Shown here in pieces: positions 45,233-53,461 of a DNA stretch of 64,000 nt (its first letter is position 1; each line of letters begins with the position of its first letter). The notes under the pieces are model-generated. The model saw only the letters and a list, made by a program, of their open reading frames with translations, did not search any database and had not been told where the DNA came from. The position numbers and the translations under genes are program-made. The stretch comes from Nodularia sp. LEGE 06071 (GTDB lineage Bacteria; Cyanobacteriota; Cyanobacteriia; Cyanobacteriales; Nostocaceae): positions 124,001-188,000 of the forward strand of contig NZ_JADEWH010000003.1 in the NCBI RefSeq assembly GCF_015207755.1, given 5' to 3'.

Positions 45233-47368
45233 TTAACGGTTTTTTTTCACAGCCTGCACTGCTGCATCTGCGTTAACTAGTCCTCTACCAAAGAGGTGTT
45301 GCTGAATTTTTTCTGATTGTGAACCGTAGGATTTGATATCTTCATCGGAGATATTCAGCCCTTGATAACTGGCTGTAGATTTGAGGATATCAGTTAAGCG
45401 ATCGCGATTCAATACTCTTTTGGGATCTTCTCCTTTCATTAAGGCTACAACTCCAGAAACCGCTGGCGCAGAGAAAGATGTGCCTTCTACCCACCAATAT
45501 TTACCTCTGGAATCAACTACAGCAGACCAACGGGAGGTGGGGTTTGGTATCCCTTGCCAAAAAGCACTTAGCCAAGTTCCCCCTGTGGCCGGAATTCCCC
45601 CGAAAAATCCTGGTGTATCTAAATCGCCGCCTGGTGCAACTACATCTAATCCCAGTCCGTAATTACTATAAGCCGCACGATAACCCCTGATATTAGTTGC
45701 TCCCACGGACACGACTCCTGGATAACCCGCAGGATAACCAACTTGGTCATAGTTGGAGTTACCAGCAGAGGCGACAATTACCAATTTAGGATAGGCTTTG
45801 AGGATATCGGCGATCGCCTGTTCTTCTTCTTCACTAGGCAACATCGCACCCAAGCTGAGATTAATGATATCAGCACCGCGATCGGCTGCATAGCCCAGGG
45901 CTTCTATATAAGTAGCTGGAATAAAACTACCATTTAACCCAAATACCCGCACTGGTAAAATTTGAGCATTGGGGGCTACTCCGATTAATCCTTGACCATC
46001 TTTCGGTTTAGCGGCGATGGTTCCACTGACATAAGTACCATGAAATTCGCCGCCGACTCTGCTACTGCGGATTGTGTAACGTAAAATATTGGCGATTGTT
46101 TCCAGTGACTCATCTGGGTATGTTCGTCTCAAATTGACGAATTCTCGCGGATATTGCTGGACTAATTTGGCATCGGATAGTTGAAAAGTATCTTGAAATT
46201 GTGAGCCTAAAATTGCCAGTTCTGTGGGATTGATCCGAGTCTCTGCATCACCAATTTTACAGGGGTCGGCGCTATTACCACCACCGGAAAAATCCCACCC
46301 GTGAACTTCTCCGGGACATTTATCAGATGCTTGCACTTTATACAAACTATCTGCCAAATCCGGGTGATTCCACTGAATCAGACTATCTAAAACTGCCACA
46401 ACTACACCCCGTCCGCCGTTGCTACGTTTCCAAGCTTCTTTGACTCGGATATCTGTCCGGGGAATCACAGATTTAGTGGCAGCATTTGGTGTTTGTAAAC
46501 AGCTTTCTAAGGCATCCCAATCAGATATATCCTGCTGTAGACATTGTTGCATCGGTGTGCTATCCAAATGCCAAGATAAACCCAATAAGTTGCTTTCGGG
46601 TGAAGTCTGGCTATTGACTTGAGGAACGGTATTAGGGATAGTTTTATTTGGTTCCCATTTTTTCATTCCCTGGACTTGTTGCACTGTCGTTTCCAGATTT
46701 CTCTGACTGACAGACTGGACGAAGTTAGGTGAAACAGAATTGATACCTTGAACTGTGCTGAGTTGGTTAGCAACACTGAGGACTTTCGCACCTTCGGCAA
46801 TTGTAGATTTTACCAAATAGCGATCGCGCTGAAAGCGCAATTTACGGACAACCTCTAGATTATTTTGCTGTAAAATTTCTTTTCTTTGGTTTTCTGATAA
46901 TTTAGAGTCAAAGCTGAGGATAATTTCGTTAGGTAAAATAATGACATCCTGCTCGTTGCGGCGACTCAGTACAGGTAAGGTAGTCTGCACATAGGGTTGC
47001 TGCTGAATACTTTGCTGTACAGCGTTTCCCGCTTCACGTGGCACATTCACCACAGCATAGTTTTCACCTAATGGAGTGACTATTGGTGGTGTAGTCATTC
47101 GCCCATTATTGCGCTGTAAATCTTGTTGGAGTTGGAGATATAGAGGTGTGGCCGCCCCTAGATTGCGGGTGGGAGGTAAATCTTTAAAAGAAACTGCGAT
47201 CGCATCTTGGCGTTGATTTAGCGGGATGCGTTCTCCTTTATACAGGTAAAATAAATCAGCAGATTCCTGGGTTTGAGCGATCGCAGATTTCAGCTTTGGG
47301 GTGGAGAATATACCCAAGCCAGACCAAATAAAACCAGTGAGGACAATGCAAGTTGTAATGCGTTTCAT
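45233..47368 (-). CDS. S8 family subtilisin-like serine peptidase
   Basis: The 711-residue protein has an N-terminal signal/anchor (about 5-25), a prodomain-like region (about 130-220, QPYVQTTLPVLSRR to VQGINSVSPNFVQ) and an S8 catalytic domain with the full triad: Asp in VVAVLDSLIQWNHPDL, His in GEFHGTYVSGTIAA and Ser in GTSFSAPAVSGVVAL. The oxyanion Asn is in ASAGNSNYD. It should be exported. The ATG follows AAGGAAA. It stands between two TPR-CHAT genes and shares their strand. Confidence 0.93.
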   Translation of the reverse strand: MKRITTCIVLTGFIWSGLGIFSTPKLKSAIAQTQESADLFYLYKGERIPLNQRQDAIAVSFKDLPPTRNLGAATPLYLQLQQDLQRNNGRMTTPPIVTPLGENYAVVNVPREAGNAVQQSIQQQPYVQTTLPVLSRRNEQDVIILPNEIILSFDSKLSENQRKEILQQNNLEVVRKLRFQRDRYLVKSTIAEGAKVLSVANQLSTVQGINSVSPNFVQSVSQRNLETTVQQVQGMKKWEPNKTIPNTVPQVNSQTSPESNLLGLSWHLDSTPMQQCLQQDISDWDALESCLQTPNAATKSVIPRTDIRVKEAWKRSNGGRGVVVAVLDSLIQWNHPDLADSLYKVQASDKCPGEVHGWDFSGGGNSADPCKIGDAETRINPTELAILGSQFQDTFQLSDAKLVQQYPREFVNLRRTYPDESLETIANILRYTIRSSRVGGEFHGTYVSGTIAAKPKDGQGLIGVAPNAQILPVRVFGLNGSFIPATYIEALGYAADRGADIINLSLGAMLPSEEEEQAIADILKAYPKLVIVASAGNSNYDQVGYPAGYPGVVSVGATNIRGYRAAYSNYGLGLDVVAPGGDLDTPGFFGGIPATGGTWLSAFWQGIPNPTSRWSAVVDSRGKYWWVEGTSFSAPAVSGVVALMKGEDPKRVLNRDRLTDILKSTASYQGLNISDEDIKSYGSQSEKIQQHLFGRGLVNADAAVQAVKKNR

Positions 47369-47692
47369 AGATTTGTTTCCTTGTTTTTGTAAATTGAGTT
47401 AAGCACCCCAGCGGCGGCTACGGTATACACACATCCTGAGCCAGAAAGGGTTTCCAGCGATTTTCGGGTAAATGAACTACATTTTTTTGTGTCACGCAGA
47501 GGCGCAGAGGCGCAGAGAGGAATCAAGAGGGAGGTCTAAAATACATGAAAACATGATTTAACCGGAAATCCAGTTCCCCTCCTCGCTTGCGGGGAGGGGT
47601 TAGGGGTGGGGTTCTTCACGTTTAATCAGTAATCGGTTTCAACAACACCAAAAATTTTCCCCACTCCCCACTCCCCACTCCCTACTCCCCTC
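47369..47692. other. Intergenic region with partial MITE-like copies
   Basis: The 324-bp gap carries a left MITE end (47417-47433, GCTACGGTATACACACA), a diverged middle, a CGCAGAGGCGCAGAGG string (47493-47520), a core copy (47554-47613) and a CCCCACTCCCCACTCC tract (47660-47695). No gene seen. Confidence 0.6.
47554..47613. repeat. Core of the MITE-like element
   Basis: The sequence from ATTTAACCGGAAATCCAG through CCCCTCCTCGCTTGCGGGG to GGGTGGGGT matches the internal part of the complete element. No right-hand inverted repeat follows, so this is a partial copy. Confidence 0.7.
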
Positions 47693-50600
47693 TTATTCCG
47701 ATTCCCCAATCAAGGTAAATGCAGCCCAATATTTAGGCGAAGGATGTGTTTTCATAGTCGTGAGCATGGCGTTTCTTAAGGAGGTAGCTTTGTCAACATT
47801 TTGTTGCAGATTTTTGTAAAATTCAGTCATCAACACAGAAGTAGAATTGTCATCAACAGCCCATAAAGAGACAATCACACTGGGGACACCTGCGCTAATT
47901 AAAGAGCGAGATAAGCCAATCACACCATCACCAGTCAACCGTCCGCGTCCGGTGTCGCAAGCACTGAGAACAACTAACTCTGCATTCAGCTTCATGTCAA
48001 AAATTTCTTCCGCAGTGAGTAAGCCCTTATCTTCACCAGAGGGGGCTAATGCTATCGCACTTCCCAAACCCCGAAGATCATCAAATATTCCATGTGTGGC
48101 TAAATGAATAATTCTGGCTGGGATCATTTGCTGGACAATGGCGGCTTTAGTGGCTTGATTACCTGTAAAAGCTTCAGTTTTAAACAGTGACGCAATACCT
48201 TTGGCTTCCTTTTCTGCCCATTCCAAATTAGATAATTGTTGAGATGGTTTTCCTGGTTCCAAGACTACTTTTGGCATAGTCGGATTCCCCACCACCAAAA
48301 CCTTCCCTTTCCCCACTCCCGATTTTCCAATTCTCTGCTGACGAGTTAAATCTAAAACTTGAATTGATGGGGCGCTGAGGATAGTGTGTTTTTCAATTAA
48401 GTATTTGCCTTTGTCATCTTGCAGTGCAGGGAAGGGTACGAGGAATAATTGACTTTGAGGAACGAAAACAACTCTTTCAGTTTCCTTTTTGGGGAGAAGG
48501 TCGGCTATGGGTTCAATTAATAGTTCATGGAGTCGGAGTAACTTTTGCTTGGCTTTGGAAGCATCAGGAACAGCCGTGACTTTAATCCCGCGTCCTCTGA
48601 CACCAATAGATTGACGACTGGTAGTAACAAGTTCTGCCAGAGTTGTATTTTCTTTTTCCCAGAGGGATTTGAGATCAGCTTTGCGGAAATTAACTTCACC
48701 TGTGGGTTTGATTACCCAAATATACAGTTCTGATTCTTTGCTTTGTGATTTACCCTGAATCTGGAAATCTTCATGAGTAATTGAATATTGGATCAGAGTA
48801 GCATTTTGCGCTTTAGCAATTTGTTGAATTTCTGCGATTTTTGGAGAGGTAGGGAACTGTTGTTTGCTCTCAGAAGATAACCGGGAAGCCAGTAACTCCA
48901 CAAAAGCACGTCCTCTTCCGCGTTCGGCTATTTCTAAAGCTGCATCAGTTTTATTTTGGGCAATCAGGACTTTTTGTAAATTATTATAGGTGTGATGTTG
49001 CGTTTCAAAAATTGAGACTTTTTCACTATCTTTTAATTCTCGACCTCGTAGAGATTCATAAACTTTGATTCCTTCAAGTAGGGTACTCTCTGCTAAAGAG
49101 AGATTTCCCTGTTTGTATAAAGCAAATCCTAAATTATTCAGTGATTGACCCTCTCCAAGACGGTCTTTGATTTTCTTAGAGATAGCCAATCTTTGTTGAT
49201 GGTAATCAATAGCTGTGGGGTAGTCTCCCAAACTATGGTAGGCATTACCGAGATTTCCCAGTGCAATTCCCTCACCAAGACGGTTTTTGATTTCCCTGGC
49301 GATCGCTAAAAATTGTTGAAGGTAGTCAATAGCGGTGGGGTAGTCTCCCAAACTATAGTAGGTAAGACCGAGATTTCCCAGTGCATCACCCTCACCACGA
49401 CGGTCTTTGATTTCCCTAGCGATCGCCAATCTTTGTTGATGGTAGTCAAAAGCGGTGGGGTAGTCTCCCAAACTATGGTAGGCATTACCGAGATTTCCCA
49501 GTGCATTACCCTCACCACGACGGTCTTTGATTTCCCTAGCGATCGACAAGCTTTGTTGAAGGTAGTCAAGAGCGGTGGGGTAGTCTCCCAAGTGATTGTA
49601 GGCATTACCGAGATTTCCCAGTGCATTGCCCTCACCACGACGGTCTTTGATTGACCTAGCGATCGCCAATCTTTGTTGATGGTAGTCAATAGCGGTGGGG
49701 TAGTCTCCCAAACTATCGTAGGCAAGACCGAGATTTCCTAGTGCTGCACCCTCACCACTACGGTCTTTGATTTCCCTAGCGATCGCCAATCTTTGTTGAT
49801 GGTAGTCAATGGCTTGGGGGTAGTCTCCCAAACTATCGTAGGCAAGACCGAGATTTCCTAGTGCCGCACCCTCACCACTACGGTCTTTGATTTCCCTAGC
49901 GATCGCTAAACTTTGTTGATGGTAGTTAATAGCGGTAGGGTAGTCTCCCAAATTATTGTAGGCATTACCGAGATTTCCTAGTGCTGCACCCTCACCACGA
50001 CGGTCTTTGATTTCCCTGGCGATCGCTAAACTTTGTTGATAGTAGTTAATAGCAGTGGGGTAGTCTCCCAAACTATCGTAGGCATTACCGAGATTTCCCA
50101 GTGCCTTACCCTCACCAAGACGGTCTTTGATTTCCCTGGCGATCGCCAAGCTTTGTTGATGGTAGTTAATAGCAGTGGGGTAGTCTCCCAAACTATCGTA
50201 GGCATTACCGAGACTTCCTAGTGCCGCACCCTCACCACTACGGTCTTTGATTTCCCTAGCGATCGCCAAACTTTGTTGATGGTAGTCAATAGCGGTGGGG
50301 TAGTCTCCCAAACTATAGTAGGTAAGACCGAGATTTCCCAGTGCATTACCCTCACCAAGACGGTCTTTGATTTCCCTCTTGATCGCTAAACTTTGTTGAT
50401 GGTAGTTAATAGCAGTGGGGTAGTCTCCGAAACTATCGTAGGCATCACCGAGATTTCCTAGTGCCGCACCCTCACCACTACGGTCTTTGATTTCCCTAGC
50501 GATCGCCAAACTTTGTTGATGGTAGTCAATAGCTGTGGGGTAGTCTCCCAAACTATAGTAGATAAGACCGAGATTTCCCAGTGCATTACCCTCACCAAGA

Positions 50601-50848
50601 CGGTGTTTGATTTCCCGGTAGATTTGTAGTGCTTGTTCCCAAGACTGCAATGCCTCCGTAAATTGACTGATATTAAATTGCTCAACACCTTGCTGTAAGA
50701 GTCGGTCTGCCTCTGCTGTCCGTGCATCTGGTGTTTGCGCCAAGACCGGCGACATTGGTAAAAAACTAGGTAATTTGGTAAATACAGGCACAGAAGTCGT
50801 CAGGATGAAACCAATAAATACAGTGGCGCTGATTTTCCGATAACGCAT
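47693..50848 (-). CDS. TPR-CHAT protein (caspase-like peptidase domain)
   Basis: The 1051-residue protein starts with a signal peptide (MRYRKISATVFIGFILTTSV, cleavage near VLAQ), followed by about fourteen 40-residue TPRs (LGDYPTAIDYHQQSLAIARE... units), a linker, and a CHAT domain with the caspase-like His (HLATHGIF) and Cys (LSACDTGRG) residues. I start at the ATG at 50848; the frame is open with a GTG five codons upstream. CHAT domains are caspase-fold peptidases, and TPR-CHAT proteins are known as effectors in other systems. This copy is intact, unlike its paralogue at 41326-44994. Confidence 0.92.
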   Translation of the reverse strand: MRYRKISATVFIGFILTTSVPVFTKLPSFLPMSPVLAQTPDARTAEADRLLQQGVEQFNISQFTEALQSWEQALQIYREIKHRLGEGNALGNLGLIYYSLGDYPTAIDYHQQSLAIAREIKDRSGEGAALGNLGDAYDSFGDYPTAINYHQQSLAIKREIKDRLGEGNALGNLGLTYYSLGDYPTAIDYHQQSLAIAREIKDRSGEGAALGSLGNAYDSLGDYPTAINYHQQSLAIAREIKDRLGEGKALGNLGNAYDSLGDYPTAINYYQQSLAIAREIKDRRGEGAALGNLGNAYNNLGDYPTAINYHQQSLAIAREIKDRSGEGAALGNLGLAYDSLGDYPQAIDYHQQRLAIAREIKDRSGEGAALGNLGLAYDSLGDYPTAIDYHQQRLAIARSIKDRRGEGNALGNLGNAYNHLGDYPTALDYLQQSLSIAREIKDRRGEGNALGNLGNAYHSLGDYPTAFDYHQQRLAIAREIKDRRGEGDALGNLGLTYYSLGDYPTAIDYLQQFLAIAREIKNRLGEGIALGNLGNAYHSLGDYPTAIDYHQQRLAISKKIKDRLGEGQSLNNLGFALYKQGNLSLAESTLLEGIKVYESLRGRELKDSEKVSIFETQHHTYNNLQKVLIAQNKTDAALEIAERGRGRAFVELLASRLSSESKQQFPTSPKIAEIQQIAKAQNATLIQYSITHEDFQIQGKSQSKESELYIWVIKPTGEVNFRKADLKSLWEKENTTLAELVTTSRQSIGVRGRGIKVTAVPDASKAKQKLLRLHELLIEPIADLLPKKETERVVFVPQSQLFLVPFPALQDDKGKYLIEKHTILSAPSIQVLDLTRQQRIGKSGVGKGKVLVVGNPTMPKVVLEPGKPSQQLSNLEWAEKEAKGIASLFKTEAFTGNQATKAAIVQQMIPARIIHLATHGIFDDLRGLGSAIALAPSGEDKGLLTAEEIFDMKLNAELVVLSACDTGRGRLTGDGVIGLSRSLISAGVPSVIVSLWAVDDNSTSVLMTEFYKNLQQNVDKATSLRNAMLTTMKTHPSPKYWAAFTLIGESE
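49180..50630 (-). repeat. Twelve 120-bp tandem repeats coding TPR units
   Basis: The TPRs repeat with an exact 120-bp period at high DNA identity; the word GGTAGTCTCCCAAACTAT recurs near 49220, 49340, 49460 and onward. The period equals that of the neighbouring paralogue, but the unit sequence differs, so each array has been homogenised separately. Confidence 0.9.
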
Positions 50849-51002
50849 GGTTGGTATTTGCACTGAGGAGTTGCTTTATAAGCATAGGGGTTAACAAGAT
50901 ATATCTCTTGTGAAGTGAGGGATATGCAAAAAGGGGGGCGAATATCGCTGCTAAAAGCGGATATGAATAAAATTTGCCCACCCCGGTTTTAGCCAAATCG
51001 CT

Positions 51003-51518
51003 TTAACTTTCCTGTATCTCCTCAATGGCGTTATCTGCTTTTTGGGCTAATTCCAATTCTCCTTCTTGTGTGAACAGGGTCGAGGCTTGACGTAAATCAG
51101 TGATCGCGCCTGGTTTATCATTTAAAATGAAGCGGGTAACACCTCGAAAATAGTACCCATAGGCCAGATTAGGAGTAATTTCTAAGGTTTTGTCTAAATC
51201 ATCCTTTGCTGCTTGATAGTTGTCTAAACTAAAATTTACCAATCCTCTACCAAAATAGGCATCACTATTATTAGGTTCTAGTTTCAGAACTTGATTAAAA
51301 TTAGCGATCGCTTCTTGATAATTCTCCTCATCTAAGTGCTGAAAACCTTGTTCTAAGTATGTTGAAACATCATTTTCATTTTGAGTATCGGCAGTTTGTA
51401 CTGTGACTTTGGATGCTATAATCGGCTGATTTGCCAATAAATTTATAGCTTCAGCTTTGGGTGTAATTGCCAGTGTGCTGAATACAATCATTGCTACTGC
51501 GAAGTTAAATTTCTGCAT
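51003..51518 (-). CDS. Exported TPR protein
   Basis: The 171-residue protein has a signal peptide (MQKFNFAVAMIVFSTLAI, cleavage after about residue 24), then three TPR units (about 52-155: YLEQGFQHLDEENYQEAIANF, DAYFGRGLVNFSLDNYQAAKDDL, YGYYFRGVTRFILNDKPGAITDL). It is a periplasmic scaffold-type protein. The ATG follows AGGAGCAAAACA. It lies directly after the response regulator gene and before the TPR-CHAT gene, all on one strand, and may link them. Confidence 0.8.
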   Translation of the reverse strand: MQKFNFAVAMIVFSTLAITPKAEAINLLANQPIIASKVTVQTADTQNENDVSTYLEQGFQHLDEENYQEAIANFNQVLKLEPNNSDAYFGRGLVNFSLDNYQAAKDDLDKTLEITPNLAYGYYFRGVTRFILNDKPGAITDLRQASTLFTQEGELELAQKADNAIEEIQES

Positions 51519-51585
51519 TTGTTTTGCTCCTGAATTACTAATTAAAACTAATTGTCGATTGATTAAAAAGATTTTGGCGATTCAT

Positions 51586-52251
51586 CTAGTTGATTAATCC
51601 CAGTTCCCTGGCTCTAATTTGTGTAATAATCCGCAGATTTTTACCTTGATTTTTCAACTCTTCACAGTCAATATTTAAGGCATTTTGTAACCCATCCCAA
51701 TAATGACGTACCATGCGTTCTGATACACAAATATTTTGTGCGATCGCTCTATCCTGTAATCCTTCTTGAAAGGCTAAGTTCAAAAGTTTTAACCATACTG
51801 GCTTAACTTCTATTTCGTGATAAATTCCTTGAACATCTTTGATATGAGTTAATCCCTGGAAAGACAATTTAACTCTGTGCAGCATTTCTGACTGAGGCAG
51901 ACTTTTATCTGCTAATATAAACCCTCCTTGGTGTTGATAAATTTCTGATTTGATTTGAATCAAATTATTAATATAATCACTTTGCACCATAATATTTAAA
52001 TGAGGAAAGTTTTTCATTAAAGTTTGTAACAGTTGTATACCTGTGGAGATTTGTGCTGATACCCCAGGCTTTTCTGGCAGAAAAATATCTGTAATAATCA
52101 AGTCAGGTTGTATATTTAACACCTGTTCAAAAGCCTCTTGAGCAGTCGTAGCTGTAATCATGTTGGCTTCTGAATATTGAGCTTTGAGCATGGCGATTGT
52201 GCCACTAATACATACTTCATGAAAATCAATTACTACAATTTGTTGACTCAT
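51586..52251 (-). CDS. Response regulator with C-terminal HTH
   Basis: The 221-residue protein has a receiver domain with the phospho-Asp in PDLIITDIFLPEKPG and an N-terminal VVIDFHE acidic cluster. A C-terminal LuxR/HTH-like region (about 160-221: FQEGLQDRAIAQNICVSERMVRHYW) is present but degenerate. I start at the ATG at 52251; the frame opens seven codons earlier with a TTG. It has no partner kinase here. It lies in the peptidase block and could switch its genes on or off. Confidence 0.75.
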   Translation of the reverse strand: MSQQIVVIDFHEVCISGTIAMLKAQYSEANMITATTAQEAFEQVLNIQPDLIITDIFLPEKPGVSAQISTGIQLLQTLMKNFPHLNIMVQSDYINNLIQIKSEIYQHQGGFILADKSLPQSEMLHRVKLSFQGLTHIKDVQGIYHEIEVKPVWLKLLNLAFQEGLQDRAIAQNICVSERMVRHYWDGLQNALNIDCEELKNQGKNLRIITQIRARELGLIN

Positions 52252-52780
52252 TTTGCTTGACTCGACTTTCAATAATGGGTAATGGGCTAGCCGTGAACGT
52301 AGCCAAACGGGAGTAGGGAGTGGGAATCATGCGCTAGTCAGCACTTTCGCATTCTGTATATCTATACTTCTCAGTCCTAGCTAGGTTATGCAAAAATCAA
52401 AGTTAAGTAAGTCAATCTGAAAAAACATCAAATAAACCTAACCCCCCAACCCCCTTCCCTCGCAGGGAAGGGGGAGTCAAAGCCTCTCAGATAATAAAAG
52501 CTTTTCTACTTCCTTCCCCTGTAGCGGCTACGGTGTACACACATCCCCATAAAGGATTTCCCGCCCTAAAAACAGGATTTAACCGGAAATCCAGTTCCCC
52601 TCCTCGCTTGCGCTACTGTATATACAAATCCTGACCCATAAAGGGTTTCCCGCCCTAAAAACAGGATTTAACCGGAAATCTAGTTCCCCTCCTCGCTTGC
52701 GGGGAGGGGTTAGGGGTGGGGTCTTATGACTTGTGTGTACACGGTAGCCTCGCTTGCGGGGAGGGGCTAGGGGTGGGGTC
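52252..52780. other. Intergenic region built largely of MITE-like repeats
   Basis: The first 270 bp hold a GGAGTAGGGAGTGGG tract (52309-52325) and a CCCCCTTCCCTCGCAGGGAAGGGGG palindrome-like tract (52449-52473). From 52527 onward it is the nested element described below. No gene seen. The promoter of the response regulator should be near 52260-52400. Confidence 0.6.
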
Positions 52781-52785
52781 TTATG
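52527..52785. mobile_element. MITE-like element, host copy (interrupted, right end lost)
   Basis: The left inverted repeat GCTACGGTGTACACACA is at 52527-52543 and the element runs to the core CTCGCTTGC, which is split by the inner copy (52612-52748). After the second CTCGCTTGC (52749-52757) the core continues (GGGGAGGGGCTAGGGG) to TCTTATGA at about 52785. The right inverted repeat is gone, and the stop codon (TTATGA read on the minus strand as TCATAA) of the DUF928 gene lies in this edge. Confidence 0.8.
52612..52748. mobile_element. MITE-like element inserted in another copy, with 9-bp target duplication
   Basis: Left end GCTACTGTATATACA (52612) and right end TGTACACGGTAGC (52748) form inverted repeats. 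The element is flanked by identical CTCGCTTGC copies at 52603-52611 and 52749-52757; removing the element plus one copy restores the unbroken CCCCTCCTCGCTTGCGGGG core of the host element. This proves a transposition event. Confidence 0.85.
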
Positions 52786-53461
52786 AAGGATTGGCTATAG
52801 CTGGATTACATAACTTCTGCACGATATCTTGACGAAATGCGATCAATTCAGCCGAAGGTTTGGGAACAGAATAGATTTGTTGTAATACATCAGACCACAA
52901 GTTATTTTCCATAAAGTAATTAGCTTTAGCCAGAGCGATCGCTTCCGTATTTGCACTCATGGCATTGAGTTGCTTTTCTATATTGTGCAAGTCGGTACTG
53001 ATGCGATCGCGCTGTGGCTTCTCCATGATTTGAAATGGCACAAATTGATTAGAATTAACTGCCCATTGGTAGGTTTGACCAGGCTCTAATGGTTCGCCTG
53101 TATAGGTGATATTCTGAGTTTGATTGACTGATTGAATCCATAAATTTGCATTGCTTCTTATCGGCTGAACTGCTACCGTAGAAGCGTAACCTTGCCAAAT
53201 AAATAAAGGGCGATCGCTCCAAACCATCCTATATACCCGTGGCGCATCTGGAGAAACCATACAGACTGAATTAGGAGGACGAGAACCACCGTTACGAGGT
53301 TCAACGGGAGGCTCTTTTTTATTAAATAAATTTCGATAAAGCTTCACCCATAGAGATGGTTCTGTTGTTTTTTCAGCAAGGACGAATTGCCCAGATACAA
53401 CAGCTAAAGCTGTAGAAGCCACTGCTGATAAAACTAAAGTAGATACTAAAAGTTTACGCAT
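52781..53461 (-). CDS. DUF928-like exported protein
   Basis: The 226-residue protein has a signal peptide (MRKLLVSTLVLSAVASTALAV, cleavage near VLA) and a beta-rich body with SVCMVSPDAPRVYRMVWSDRPLFIWQG (about 58-85). This matches the cyanobacterial DUF928 pattern, though with shorter flanks, so I keep the name as tentative. The ATG overlaps the end of the CHAT-CHASE2 gene by 8 bp (ATGCGTAA), so translation is coupled. The stop codon lies in the edge of a MITE-like element. Function unknown. Confidence 0.65.
   Translation of the reverse strand: MRKLLVSTLVLSAVASTALAVVSGQFVLAEKTTEPSLWVKLYRNLFNKKEPPVEPRNGGSRPPNSVCMVSPDAPRVYRMVWSDRPLFIWQGYASTVAVQPIRSNANLWIQSVNQTQNITYTGEPLEPGQTYQWAVNSNQFVPFQIMEKPQRDRISTDLHNIEKQLNAMSANTEAIALAKANYFMENNLWSDVLQQIYSVPKPSAELIAFRQDIVQKLCNPAIANPS

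Noticed and set aside
43100-50630. CRISPR-like regular spacing
   Set aside because: The repeats are 120 bp, contiguous and code for TPR motifs; there are no spacers.
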